A stretch of 64,000 nucleotides of DNA from Desulfobacula sp964636495 (GTDB lineage: Bacteria > Desulfobacterota > Desulfobacteria > Desulfobacterales > Desulfobacteraceae): positions 124,001 through 188,000 of the forward strand of contig CAZWSL010000001.1 of NCBI GenBank assembly GCA_964636495.1, read 5' to 3'. The notes beneath the pieces are model-generated. The model was not told where the DNA came from. It worked only from the letters and a program-made list of their open reading frames with translations, and ran no database searches. This document shows positions 44,485 to 53,326 of this stretch, one piece after another (position 1 is the first letter of the stretch; each line of letters begins with the position of its first letter). A program made the position numbers and the translations under genes.

Positions 44485-44973
44485 TTAGTATCCGTCTTTA
44501 AAAATCTCTTCAGCAAGTTTGACATCTTCGGGTGAGAATACAAACAGGCATTTGCCATCTGAATCTGATACAGAACCATATACATAGTTGATGTTGATCT
44601 GTTTTTCCCCAAATTTTCTGTTGATCTTGGAAAATTCACCAGGTTTGTTTTTAATGTCAATGGTTACAACTTCTTTGGAGTCAAATATATACTCATCTGT
44701 TTTTAAAAGCTCTATCGCTTTCTGATAGTCATCCACTATGAGCCTGATAAGGGCAAACTGGGCAGAGTCTTTTCGCATTGAGCTGTAGCTTGCTGAAGAT
44801 GCAAGCCTTTTAAGGGATTTTCCCCTTGCTTCAAACAGATTCTGTACATAAGCAGATGCATCCTGGATTGTAATGGCATCAATATTGATAGTCTCTTTGG
44901 CAAGAAGTTCTGTCAGTTTTGCAAGCTCACCAGGTGCATTTTTAAGAAAAAGTGAAATTTCTGTTCTTATCAT
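44485..44973 (-). CDS. Tandem ACT-domain protein
   Basis: The 162-residue protein contains two ACT domains. The first is 'ISLFLKNAPGELAKLTELLAKETINIDAI' (about 5-33). The second runs from about 101 ('VVTIDIKNKPGEFSKINRKF'). ACT domains bind amino acids and regulate metabolism. It lies downstream of the 2-oxoacid oxidoreductase operon on the same strand, so sensing of a branched-chain or aromatic amino acid is reasonable (inference). Confidence 0.85.
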   Translation of the reverse strand: MIRTEISLFLKNAPGELAKLTELLAKETINIDAITIQDASAYVQNLFEARGKSLKRLASSASYSSMRKDSAQFALIRLIVDDYQKAIELLKTDEYIFDSKEVVTIDIKNKPGEFSKINRKFGEKQININYVYGSVSDSDGKCLFVFSPEDVKLAEEIFKDGY

Positions 44974-45062
44974 GATGCCTCCTTAATATATGGTTTTGAG
45001 ACCGGGGTATCGGGATTTAAAACATACAATATTTTCAAGCCTTGATACCCATAACCTGCTCC

Positions 45063-45599
45063 TCAATTGTTTACAGTATTTACACCATCATCAAATGCTT
45101 TCATATTCAGGGGAATAATTTTTGCCTTGGCTGCAAATTCCTCTTTAATACAATTTTTTAGAATCTCCAGGTCAACAATTTCAGCCTTGGCTGCAAAAGC
45201 ACTTAACGCAACAATATTGGCCGCTTTTACACTGCCGGCTTTAATCGCAATATCATTGGCAGGCACAACAAGCTCTGTAATATCTTCTCTTTCACTTCTT
45301 GTAGGAATCAGTGAACTGTTGATCATGATTACACCTCCCGGTTTTACATCTTTTGCAAATTTCTCCAGGGAAGGGCGGTTCATGGCCACAAGATGGCTCG
45401 GATTTTTGATAATGGGCGAACCAATTCTTTTATCGCTGATAACAACAGTGCAATAGGCTGTACCTCCTCGCATTTCCGGACCATATGACGGAACCCAGGC
45501 TACAAAAAAGTCCTGTTTCATTGCTGCGTGTGCAAGAAGTTTGGCACTCAGCAGAATTCCCTGGCCGCCAAATCCGGCAAATTTTATTTCTGTCTGCAT
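45063..45599 (-). CDS. 2-oxoacid:acceptor oxidoreductase, gamma subunit
   Basis: ATG 45599, six bases behind GGAG, gives 178 residues starting 'MQTEIKFAGFGGQGILLS', the gamma-subunit signature. 'VPSYGPEMRGGTAYCTVVIS' and 'NPSHLVAMNRPSLEKF' are the other family blocks. It works with the TPP-binding beta, alpha and ferredoxin subunits to oxidise a 2-oxoacid to acyl-CoA with reduction of ferredoxin. A TTG four codons upstream overlaps the SD and is not used. Confidence 0.9.
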   Translation of the reverse strand: MQTEIKFAGFGGQGILLSAKLLAHAAMKQDFFVAWVPSYGPEMRGGTAYCTVVISDKRIGSPIIKNPSHLVAMNRPSLEKFAKDVKPGGVIMINSSLIPTRSEREDITELVVPANDIAIKAGSVKAANIVALSAFAAKAEIVDLEILKNCIKEEFAAKAKIIPLNMKAFDDGVNTVNN

Positions 45600-45625
45600 G
45601 TATTTCTCCAAAAAAAATATTATAT

Positions 45626-46363
45626 CTATTCAGGAACTTTGTAATCTCCCAGTTCATAATATGGCAAAAGATTCTCTTCTGCCCATTTTAAAGCATCAAG
45701 CGGTGTCAGACCCCAGTTTGTAGGACATGTATTTACCAGTTCCACAAAACTGAAACATTTTCCTTCCACCTGATACTCGAATGCTTTTTTAATTGCTTTT
45801 TTAGCTTTGTTTACCTGTTTGGGATTTAATACTGCCTGTCTTGTGACATAGGCAGGCGTAACCAGCTCACCCAGAAGATTAGCCATTCTTATGGGCATCC
45901 CTGTATCTGCCGTGTCCCTTCCAGTTGGTGAAGTAGTGGCACGTTGACCCGGCATTGTGGTAGGAGCCATCTGACCGCCTGTCATACCGTAAATGGCATT
46001 ATTGATAAAAATTGTTGTGAATTTTTCTCCCCGGTTTGCAGCATGGATAATCTCGCTCATCCCGATGCTGGCAAGGTCGCCATCTCCCTGGTAGGTGAAG
46101 ACAATCAAATCAGGTCTGACTCTTTTAATTCCAGTTGCCATGGCAGGTGCACGGCCATGTGCCGCTTCCTGAAAATCGCAGTTAAAATAGTTGTATGCCA
46201 TAACTGCACAACCCACAGGAGCAATGCCTACAGTTCTGCCCATGATACCCAGCTCATCAATAGCTTCTGCAACAAGTCTGTGAACAATGCCATGGGTGCA
46301 GCCAGGGCAGTAATGTGTCATATTATCACTCAGGCTCTCTGGCCTTGAAAATGCTTTTCCCAT
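45626..46363 (-). CDS. 2-oxoacid:acceptor oxidoreductase, TPP-binding beta subunit
   Basis: The 245-residue protein has 'YCPGCTHGIVHRLVAEAIDE' near the N-terminus, and the ThDP/Mg2+ motif 'GDGDLASIGMSEIIHAANRGEKFTTIFINNAIYGMTGGQ' spans about residues 93-131. It binds thiamine diphosphate and carries out decarboxylation. It lies between the alpha and gamma genes. The pattern fits the 2-ketoisovalerate (VorA) or 2-oxoglutarate (KorB) type; sequence alone does not settle which. Confidence 0.92.
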   Translation of the reverse strand: MGKAFSRPESLSDNMTHYCPGCTHGIVHRLVAEAIDELGIMGRTVGIAPVGCAVMAYNYFNCDFQEAAHGRAPAMATGIKRVRPDLIVFTYQGDGDLASIGMSEIIHAANRGEKFTTIFINNAIYGMTGGQMAPTTMPGQRATTSPTGRDTADTGMPIRMANLLGELVTPAYVTRQAVLNPKQVNKAKKAIKKAFEYQVEGKCFSFVELVNTCPTNWGLTPLDALKWAEENLLPYYELGDYKVPE

Positions 46364-46388
46364 TATATATTTCTCCTAAATTAGAACC

Positions 46389-47456
46389 TTAGAGCAGGCC
46401 GGTAATAACTTCAATAATTTTTTCAGGTGTTGGAATCTCTCCGCCGCATTCACCATAAAAACTGACCTCGCGTTTGCCTTTTACACAGCGCTCAACATCT
46501 TCCACCATCTGACCCATACTCATTTCAATACTGATGACAGCTTTACAGCTCTCTTTAACTGCAGCATCATATATTGCATCTTCAGGAAAAGGAAACAGGG
46601 TCCTGGGCCTTACAAGCCCGACTTCAAGGCCTTTTTCTTTCATCATATCAATGGAAGTTTTGCAGACACGGCTCATGGTACCATAACTGACAACAAGAAC
46701 TTTATAATCTGCTTGAGTGTTATACTCTTCATAGAGCACTTCCTCTTTTTTCATCTGTGCATATTTTGCCTTGAGAAGCTGATTGTTTCCATTGAGTTCT
46801 TCTGGATCAAGAAAAAGAGATTTTACAAGATTCCTTTTTTTGCTTTTTCTGTGGTCCATGCCGTTTGTTGCCCAGTCATCCTTAATGGAAGGTTCTGTTT
46901 TAAGGTCATCCGGGAATTCGACTGGTTCCATCATCTGTCCTATGAGCCCGTCACCGAGTATCATGACAGGTCCACGGTATTTTTCTGCAAGAGTAAAAGA
47001 TTTCATTGTCATCTCAACAGCCTCCTGCACACCGTCCGGAGCAAGGACCAGCAGTTTGTAATCGCCATGTCCTCCTCCCTTGGTTGCCTGGAAATAGTCT
47101 CCCTGGGAAGGCAGAATACCACCAAGGCCCGGACCGCCTCGCATGATATTGACAAATACAGCAGGGCACTGTGCAGCTGCAATATATGATATGGCTTCAC
47201 TCATCAGGCTTACTCCGGGGCTTGAAGATGTTGTCATTACTCTTTCTCCACAGCCTGAAGCCCCAAAGATCATATATCCTACAGCAACTTCACTCTCACC
47301 CTGTAAAAATACTCCGCCAACCTCAGGCATTCTTTTTACCAGGTATTCGGCAACTTCTGACTGGGGAGTGATCGGGTAGGCAAAATAATTTTTACATCCA
47401 GCTCTGATGGCAGCCTCTCCGATGGCTTCATTTCCTTTCATTAATACTTTTGTCAT
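46389..47456 (-). CDS. vorB: 2-oxoacid:acceptor oxidoreductase, alpha subunit (VorB-like)
   Basis: The 355-residue protein begins 'TKVLMKGNEAIGEAAIRAGCKNYFAYPITPQSEVAEYL', the alpha-subunit pattern. It has 'ESEVAVGYMIFGASGCGERVMTTSSSPG' (about 55) and 'YGTMSRVCKTSIDMMKEKGLEVGLVRPRTLFPFP' (about 255). The length is right for the split VorB/KorA type. The product is likely branched-chain acyl-CoA or succinyl-CoA plus reduced ferredoxin. It is 71 bases downstream of the ferredoxin subunit. Confidence 0.85.
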   Translation of the reverse strand: MTKVLMKGNEAIGEAAIRAGCKNYFAYPITPQSEVAEYLVKRMPEVGGVFLQGESEVAVGYMIFGASGCGERVMTTSSSPGVSLMSEAISYIAAAQCPAVFVNIMRGGPGLGGILPSQGDYFQATKGGGHGDYKLLVLAPDGVQEAVEMTMKSFTLAEKYRGPVMILGDGLIGQMMEPVEFPDDLKTEPSIKDDWATNGMDHRKSKKRNLVKSLFLDPEELNGNNQLLKAKYAQMKKEEVLYEEYNTQADYKVLVVSYGTMSRVCKTSIDMMKEKGLEVGLVRPRTLFPFPEDAIYDAAVKESCKAVISIEMSMGQMVEDVERCVKGKREVSFYGECGGEIPTPEKIIEVITGLL

Positions 47457-47527
47457 CTGATTTTATCCTTATAATTTTTAACTCATGTACAACAAACCGG
47501 CTGTTGAAAAAATATTTTCTAAGCGTA

Positions 47528-47752
47528 TCATGCAGTCTCTTTTTGGGTTTTAGCAATAGTAATGGCAACATCAGGGCACATGATACAGCAGATTGTACAG
47601 TGTATGCAGTCGTCAGGTCTTGCCTGGAAGACGGGAAAATGTCCCTTTGCATTTACTTTGTCGGTTATCTCAAGAACATTTTTAGGGCAGAAATTGATAC
47701 ATAGCCCGCACCCCTTACATACTTCACTGTCAATGATATGTTTGTACGCCAT
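47528..47752 (-). CDS. 2-oxoacid oxidoreductase ferredoxin-type delta subunit, 2[4Fe-4S]
   Basis: The 74-residue protein has two cluster motifs, CKGCGLCINFCP (about 11-22) and CIHCTICCIMCP (about 48-59). It passes electrons from the ThDP site to free ferredoxin. ATG 47752 lies 12 bases after the P-loop NTPase gene. It is the first subunit gene of the vor/kor-type operon. Confidence 0.9.
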   Translation of the reverse strand: MAYKHIIDSEVCKGCGLCINFCPKNVLEITDKVNAKGHFPVFQARPDDCIHCTICCIMCPDVAITIAKTQKETA

Positions 47753-47764
47753 TTTATTATACTC

Positions 47765-48451
47765 CTAACTATTTCGTTTCCATGGAAAATTTAATTTTCT
47801 GTCTATTTTAAGTACTGGACAGGTAAAACGATCCAGTTCAAGCTGTGATATAAGATGTGCTCCAGCTGTAATGAATTTTATCTCAAGCCCGGTTGCACTG
47901 GATACATCTTTCAGCAGATCATATCCTTTATAAATATGCTCTGGTTCTGTTTCGTCAATCAGGTTGGAATTGCTGACAACTCCTGTTATTTTTATTTTTG
48001 AAGTATTTTCTATCTCTTCCTTTATTTTAATGCAGCCTTCAACATTTTCTGTAAAAGGTCGGAAAGGATTTATCACCTGCAGCATATTAACGTTTTTGTC
48101 TTCAAGATGATCTGCAAGGGCTGCAAGAACAGTCACTCCGGTATCATCACCGCCTGCATCAAGTATGGTCAGCGTGGAAGGCTGCTTGATCATTCCTGCA
48201 ACAGCCGGAGTAAGAATAGGCAGATCAGCATGCATATACTGGTTATCAGGCAGTACAACATCTACTCCCAGGTTTTCAAGGTATTTCCGTGCTTCACGTG
48301 TTCGAAAATATGGGTTTACCAGATCAAGATCACCTATTTTTACGTCTATTCCTTCCAATCTTTTGGTAACAGCAAGATTTAGAGCAGTTTCCGTTTTGCC
48401 ACTGCCGTAATTTCCGCATATAACCACAATTCCGTTAAGATCAATCTTCAA
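47765..48451 (-). CDS. P-loop NTPase of the MinD/ParA/CobB type at the head of the oxidoreductase operon
   Basis: The 228-residue protein has a P-loop 'VVICGNYGSGKTETALNLAV' (about 9-28), switch-like 'VKIGDLDLVNPYFRTREAR' and 'LTILDAGGDDTGVTVLAAL', with 'GVVSNSNL' as base-recognition loop. The fold is that of deviant-Walker or CobQ/CobB-like enzymes. Start is TTG 48451, six bases behind AAGGAG. It leads the operon that encodes the 2-oxoacid oxidoreductase, so a role in assembling or controlling that complex is possible (inference). Confidence 0.75.
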   Translation of the reverse strand: MKIDLNGIVVICGNYGSGKTETALNLAVTKRLEGIDVKIGDLDLVNPYFRTREARKYLENLGVDVVLPDNQYMHADLPILTPAVAGMIKQPSTLTILDAGGDDTGVTVLAALADHLEDKNVNMLQVINPFRPFTENVEGCIKIKEEIENTSKIKITGVVSNSNLIDETEPEHIYKGYDLLKDVSSATGLEIKFITAGAHLISQLELDRFTCPVLKIDRKLNFPWKRNS

Positions 48452-48753
48452 TTATGACTCCTTGATATACTAAAACCATCACTTTACACAAATCATTATT
48501 TTTTTGCAATAAAATTTTTAAACTCTTGTATGACAGCCGGATAATGTCATTCATGCCAGGTAATGTCATTCATATAAGTTAATACAATTTACCGGAAATG
48601 CTGCTTTGAAAGAGATGAGTTTTACTGATTTGATTCAGGCAGTGCGAGGTTAATATACTTTTCTTTTGGAAAATCCTTTTCCAGGACCATTAAATGTGTT
48701 TTCAGTAATCAGAAAGAGGTTCCAGGGAACGGCGTATGTAATATTTTGAAATT
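48452..48753. other. Intergenic region upstream of the oxidoreductase operon
   Basis: This 302-base region has no gene. On the minus strand TTGCAA, 17 bp and TAAAGT (near 48508-48480) form a weak promoter for the operon. Further upstream are two direct copies of a 13-mer (separate repeat entry). The side near 48754 shows nothing clear. Confidence 0.5.
48542..48573. repeat. Two direct 13-mers spaced 19 bp (possible activator site)
   Basis: TAATGTCATTCAT occurs at 48542-48554 and again at 48561-48573, identical, with a 19-base period. They lie about 35-65 bp upstream of the weak promoter for the P-loop NTPase/vor operon. Direct repeats with near two-turn spacing are typical of response-regulator or similar activator sites. 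Confidence 0.45.
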
Positions 48754-49878
48754 TCAATCTATTATATCCCGGGCAATGAGATCTTGAATATCTCTGTATG
48801 TAAGGCAGCGGTTCAGCTGCAGGCTTTTTGTTTTGATATTGAATGTAAGATCATCCAGATGCTCATCAGGGCAGTCTATCTTATTTGCATCAAGATATTT
48901 TTTGACAAGCTGCCTGCCGCAGAGAACATTTAAAAAAAACTGTTTTCCGGATGTAATCCCGAACTGGCCATCAGCATGGGTTCCAGCCACATGGGTTTTT
49001 ACGCCGTCACCAAATACAGGCGTATTAATGTTTAAGATATGCTCACCTGTCTGCTCCGAGATGATGGAATCCACATATTTATAATATGCGTGAAACGTAT
49101 CAATATCCTCTGTATTTAAACCTATTTCAAAACCCTGGTCCTTGAGCGCTTTCGCACTTGTATAGAGGTCAGCTATTCCGTTTCTTTCTCCTATACCAAG
49201 GGCTGAAGCTTCAAGAATACTGCCTCCGGCCAGGATGCCCATGAGAGAATTGGCAGATGCCATGCCCATATCATTGTGACAGTGGATTGAAATTTTTGTT
49301 TTTCCTCTTTTTAAAGAAAATTGGCTTATTTTGTCAAAAACCTGGTTTGGGGCCATCATACCTGAAGTATCCGGCAGGGAAATCATATCTATGTTCTGCT
49401 GACTGAAAAAGAGAATAGATTTTTCAATGATTTCATCATCTGTTCTGCCAATATCCAGCATGGCAATGGAGATGACAGAGCCTGGTTTCATATCTCTGAT
49501 ATACCTGGTGGTCTTTACAAGATTTTCAAGGATTTTATCAAGTTCGTCATCTGTCACCCTGTTTTTGATGTATATATGAAAATGAAAATCATTTATACCG
49601 GTTCCAAGTAACATATCAGCATGGTCAATATTTGCCATTCCCATGCCGGCTATGGAGGTCCTGTATTCCTGCCGGGCTGCGTGTATACAAAGCTCTTTTA
49701 CCATATCAGCTTCACGCTTATGGGCAGGAGGGTAACCCGCCTGGCATATATCTACTCCGAGTTTTTCTTGAAATTTCAAGATCTGAAGGCGCTGTTCAAA
49801 GGAAAACATCAGTCCCCTGTACTGCATACCTTCCCTCAGGGTTTCATCAATAATAGTAACCTGCCTTTTATTCATCAT
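48754..49878 (-). CDS. DRE-TIM aldolase family enzyme (isopropylmalate/homocitrate synthase-like)
   Basis: The 374-residue TIM-barrel protein starts with 'VTIIDETLREGMQYRG' (the DRE-type motif is DETLRE, Asp11 to Glu16), has 'ISIHCHNDMGMASANSLMGIL' with the HxH metal ligands, and 'GDGVKTHVAGTHADGQFG' late. It lacks the leucine-binding regulatory domain of LeuA (length 374 against about 510). It probably joins acetyl-CoA to a 2-oxoacid or splits such a product. The substrate is not clear. It sits 71 bases downstream of a radical SAM gene. Confidence 0.8.
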   Translation of the reverse strand: MMNKRQVTIIDETLREGMQYRGLMFSFEQRLQILKFQEKLGVDICQAGYPPAHKREADMVKELCIHAARQEYRTSIAGMGMANIDHADMLLGTGINDFHFHIYIKNRVTDDELDKILENLVKTTRYIRDMKPGSVISIAMLDIGRTDDEIIEKSILFFSQQNIDMISLPDTSGMMAPNQVFDKISQFSLKRGKTKISIHCHNDMGMASANSLMGILAGGSILEASALGIGERNGIADLYTSAKALKDQGFEIGLNTEDIDTFHAYYKYVDSIISEQTGEHILNINTPVFGDGVKTHVAGTHADGQFGITSGKQFFLNVLCGRQLVKKYLDANKIDCPDEHLDDLTFNIKTKSLQLNRCLTYRDIQDLIARDIID

Positions 49879-49949
49879 TTCTCTAACTCTCTGCAGGATA
49901 AATTAAATCATATTATTCAAAAGATCTGCCATATCAGGATGAAAGAATA

Positions 49950-51164
49950 TTAATCCATTTTAAAATGTTCTTTTGGCGGATTAAAATAGCCGCAAATTAA
50001 TCTGGGAAAAAGAGTTTTCAACTGCTCGATTATGGTGTTCATGCCCATGGGTGTGCCGGAATCCTGAACACCTGACATGATTTCATAATACTTTTTTGGA
50101 TCAAAATTGAGGTTGCGCCACTGGATCATGTCAATATGGTAATGAGTGATAAACGCTTTTAATGCTCTGAACTCTTCTCTGGAGTCGGTGAATCCGGGAG
50201 AGTTCAGATAGTTTACTGCAACAAATTTTCCATGCTGTTTCGCTTTTTCAATACTCTTTAAAACATCTGAGAATTTATATCCTTTAGGCCTGAAATAGGC
50301 TTTGTAGCAGTTTTCCCTTACAGAGTTCATACTGACTCTCATGGAATCAAGACCGGCAATACATAATTGTTCAACATATTCCGGGAAACTGGCATTTGTA
50401 TTTAAATTAATGGTTCCCTGGTCTGTTTTTTTTCTTATGATCCGTATAGCAGGCTCTATTGTTTTAAATGCTGTTAACGGCTCTCCTTCACACCCCTGCC
50501 CGAAACTGACCACACTGTTTTTAACATGTGATATGTGTTCAATGGAGATCTGGGCAATATCCCGGGGGCTTGGCGTAAATTTTATCCTCTCCTGGCAGGC
50601 GCATAAACTGCTCTGGGTCTGCAGGGATATGCACCCGAGGCAGTTTGCATTGCATATGGTTGAAGTGGGAAGAGGAGCTTCGTATCTTTGAAGAAAAAAA
50701 TTTTTTCCGGCCGGACATCCATACTTCAGTGCACACGTTTCAAGATGTCTCATCAGCCTGTTGTCAGGGTACTTTTTTTTCAGTCTGTTGATGCCTTTTA
50801 CAATACCTTTATGGGGCATTTTACTTAATGCCTGTCTTGGCTCTCTGTCCACAACTACTGCAGAAGAGCGGAAACGGTTCTTTCCAAAACCGACAGCACC
50901 GTATGCAAACAGGGGCAGCAGGTTTTTTACTCCTCTGTCGTCATAGGCACATGAGTGTCTGTTGACATATCCTGGAGAATTAAAGACAGCAACCGGAAAT
51001 ATTTTTTCTCTTGAAGCAAAGGGGTTGTTTTCAATAATTTCAATTTTATCTCTGGCAATATTGTAAACAATGGGATGTCTGTCAGGCAGCATCATGAGTT
51101 CACTGCCCTGCGGCATGACAATACTTTTTTCTTTTTCCAGGATGACAGGGGTCTGTCCGGCCAT
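49950..51164 (-). CDS. Radical SAM protein
   Basis: The protein shown from ATG 51164 is 404 residues. The cluster motif is CNANCLGC (C-x3-C-x2-C, about residue 173), followed by 'VSFGQGCEGEPLTAF' and 'LNTNASFPEYVEQLCIAGLDSMRVSMNS', matching the radical SAM barrel. Further cysteines lie in 'LCACQER'. In-frame coding-like sequence continues about 30 codons upstream ('LTAVAAAENGEIFELEGYGAVG') to the TAG of the thioesterase gene, with no ATG, GTG or TTG, so the true start may be non-standard. The reaction is unknown. It probably works with the adjacent aldolase. Confidence 0.8.
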   Translation of the reverse strand: MAGQTPVILEKEKSIVMPQGSELMMLPDRHPIVYNIARDKIEIIENNPFASREKIFPVAVFNSPGYVNRHSCAYDDRGVKNLLPLFAYGAVGFGKNRFRSSAVVVDREPRQALSKMPHKGIVKGINRLKKKYPDNRLMRHLETCALKYGCPAGKNFFLQRYEAPLPTSTICNANCLGCISLQTQSSLCACQERIKFTPSPRDIAQISIEHISHVKNSVVSFGQGCEGEPLTAFKTIEPAIRIIRKKTDQGTINLNTNASFPEYVEQLCIAGLDSMRVSMNSVRENCYKAYFRPKGYKFSDVLKSIEKAKQHGKFVAVNYLNSPGFTDSREEFRALKAFITHYHIDMIQWRNLNFDPKKYYEIMSGVQDSGTPMGMNTIIEQLKTLFPRLICGYFNPPKEHFKMD

Positions 51165-51257
51165 GCCTACGGCGCCGTAGCCTTCAAGTTCAAAAATTTC
51201 ACCGTTCTCAGCTGCTGCTACAGCTGTAAGAATATGTTTTCTGTTATACGTGATATC

Positions 51258-51674
51258 CTACTCCGGCAGATCTGTTTCTAAAGATTCAAGATACGGTATG
51301 GGCAGCACTCTTTTATTTGTCCCCAGATAGACAAGTTCAAGAGTACATGTGACAGCAGCCTTCTTTGCATCAGGGCGCCATGCCTCGTGGGAGAAGAGAA
51401 TTCTGTAGGCTCCCTCTTTTTTCCAGGTTGTTCTTATGTCAAGAATATCTCCGAAAACGGCTCCCTCATGAAAATTCATATTTGCCTTGTAAACTGCAAA
51501 ACCGCTTCCATGCTGATGCCACATTTCTGCAAGCACCTTGACTCCGATAAGATCTTCCCTTGCTCTTTCAAAAAATTTTAAGTAGTTTGCATGGTAGACT
51601 ACTCCTGAGTGATCTGTGTCTTCGTAGTAGACTGGAACTGATAAGTGGTGTGTTTTCTGTTCTGGATCATTCAT
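51258..51674 (-). CDS. YbgC-type acyl-CoA thioesterase (hot-dog fold)
   Basis: The 138-residue protein has the 4-hydroxybenzoyl-CoA thioesterase-like signature 'VYYEDTDHSGVVYHANYLKF' with the catalytic Asp in 'EDTDHSG' (about residue 18). It continues with 'FERAREDLI' and ends 'LVYLGTNKRVLPIP', typical of YbgC. It hydrolyses short or medium acyl-CoA or acyl-ACP esters. In many proteobacteria ybgC accompanies tol-pal; here it does not. Its TAG stop directly precedes the radical SAM frame. Confidence 0.88.
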   Translation of the reverse strand: MNDPEQKTHHLSVPVYYEDTDHSGVVYHANYLKFFERAREDLIGVKVLAEMWHQHGSGFAVYKANMNFHEGAVFGDILDIRTTWKKEGAYRILFSHEAWRPDAKKAAVTCTLELVYLGTNKRVLPIPYLESLETDLPE

Positions 51675-51795
51675 ATGTTCATACGCTTTAAGTTTGTGTT
51701 AGTCTACCTGCATTAACACATCTTGTATGCTTTAATCAAGAAATCAGGATGAAAAATATCTGTCAGAAAGAAGAAATAGCGTGCAGTGCTGGATA

Positions 51796-52974
51796 TTACT
51801 CTATTTTTCCAATGCCGGCAAAAATATCAAGTCCTCCATGAAAGAGAGGCTTTAATTCAAGCCTTAGCCCAAGCGATAATCTGCTCTCCCTTGATGGAAG
51901 GATAATACCCACACGCCAGTTTTTAAAATCTGCATTCAGCTTTTTTCCTATTTCCCGGTAAAACAGGGTAGTGTTGTCATTTTTCCCAAGCCTTTTCCCA
52001 TAAGGTGGATTCAGCATAATGACCCCTTTTTTTTCAGGGCAGGCAATGGGGGGAGTGATTTTGAAGAAATCTGTTTTTGATACATGAATCATTTTACAGA
52101 AATCGTGTTTATCTCTGTTTTTTTTCAGCGCGGCCAATGCGTGGTCATCAATATCTGACGCAAAAATCTCTCTGCCTGAAAAGCGTGTAAATTCTTTTTG
52201 CATCTGTTTTTTCATGTAGGCATAGGTTTTATAGTTAAAGGCAGGCCACTGCTGCAGGGCAAAATTTCTGAAAAATCCAGGTGGTATATTTGATTTTATC
52301 ATGGCCGCTTCAATACTGAATGTTCCTGAGCCGCACATCGGATCAATCAGTACGTCTTCAGCTGAAAACTTTGTCCAGGACAGCATGGCTGAAGCAATAT
52401 TTTCCCTTACAGGTGCCTTGCTCACCTTTTTTTTGATTCCCCGTTTAAATAGAAGATTGCCAGTCGTATCCATGGAGATGGTGAAAAAATTATCTTCTGC
52501 TCTTATATGAATTGTCTGACTGGATCTCTCTTCTGCTGTAAAGGCATCCATGCTGTTTAATTGTTCTGAAATGATTTTTTTACAACGTTGTTCTATGGCG
52601 CCGGAATGGTACAGTCTGGATTTTCTGCTGGTAATGTTAAATTTTATAAAACAGTTTTCAGGCAGGTAGAGTATCCAGTCAATTCCTTCTATTTTCTGTT
52701 CAAGTTTTTCAAAGGAGTCTGCCTTGAAATGAGCTATCCTCATCAAAATTCTTGAAGGGCTTCGTAATGTCAGGTTAAAAGCCATGCAGGTATTTAACCG
52801 GGCTTGGAATTCAATCCCTCCCTTTGTCATTTTCATGTCATTTTCAGCAAATCCTGCTTCAACCATTTCCCTGTAGCATGTTTTTCTTAATCCAGGCGCA
52901 CATACTGCAAAGAATGAATGCTTTCTTCCGCTTACTCTTCTTTTTACTCTTTTAATAAAGGGAGATATGTTCAA
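51796..52974 (-). CDS. THUMP-domain class I RNA methyltransferase (RlmL/YpsC-like)
   Basis: The 392-residue protein starts with a THUMP-like RNA-binding domain (about 20-165). The SAM-dependent methyltransferase domain follows, with 'VLIDPMCGSGTFSIEAAMI' (motif I, about 210), 'IFASDIDDHALAALKKNRD' and the catalytic 'GVIMLNPPYGKRLG' (NPPY). It matches the N2-guanine rRNA methyltransferase family (RlmL N-terminal half/YpsC). The target is probably a 23S rRNA guanine. Length equals the single-domain form, without the RlmK half. Confidence 0.9.
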   Translation of the reverse strand: MNISPFIKRVKRRVSGRKHSFFAVCAPGLRKTCYREMVEAGFAENDMKMTKGGIEFQARLNTCMAFNLTLRSPSRILMRIAHFKADSFEKLEQKIEGIDWILYLPENCFIKFNITSRKSRLYHSGAIEQRCKKIISEQLNSMDAFTAEERSSQTIHIRAEDNFFTISMDTTGNLLFKRGIKKKVSKAPVRENIASAMLSWTKFSAEDVLIDPMCGSGTFSIEAAMIKSNIPPGFFRNFALQQWPAFNYKTYAYMKKQMQKEFTRFSGREIFASDIDDHALAALKKNRDKHDFCKMIHVSKTDFFKITPPIACPEKKGVIMLNPPYGKRLGKNDNTTLFYREIGKKLNADFKNWRVGIILPSRESRLSLGLRLELKPLFHGGLDIFAGIGKIE

Positions 52975-53326
52975 AACATTAAATTTAATTCAGTATACTT
53001 TTAATATTCATGGCAAAATCCATGCTTCTTTCTGTAGCAGCATGATGGCTGTTATACAGGTTCATTTTTTAGCAGGAAGATGACACTGTTTTGAAAAATA
53101 ATCAATCAGAATATTTGATCATTTTCAAATATCCGGAAGAATATTAATTGTCAATGAATTGAATCAAATTAACGAAAGAGCAGGATAACACTGTTTTATA
53201 ACTTGACAAGGCTTGTATTTTGAGAATAAGTAAAGAAAGCCTGTTTGAAAAAATGATAACGTAATAGTGTTCAATTTTTTTCGGTCAGACAGTAAAGGTT
53301 TAAACAATCAAAAGGGTGATTTTTTT
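52975..53326 (+). promoter_or_regulatory. Upstream region of the liv-type operon, with promoter and duplicated operator-like sequence
   Basis: No gene lies in this 352-base gap between divergent transcripts. A TTGACA box is at 53203-53208, with a poor -10 (ATAAGT, 17 bp downstream). An imperfect direct repeat AGCAGGA-n-ACACTGTTTT occurs at 53071-53092 and 53179-53197; the second copy abuts the -35 box. The cores (53083 and 53188) are 105 bp apart, close to ten helical turns. Activator or repressor binding is inferred. Confidence 0.4.

Noticed and set aside
51258..51260. TAG read through as pyrrolysine to fuse the thioesterase and radical SAM proteins
   Set aside because: The thioesterase already has its full family length, and there is no sign of pyl genes in the window. 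A non-standard start is simpler.
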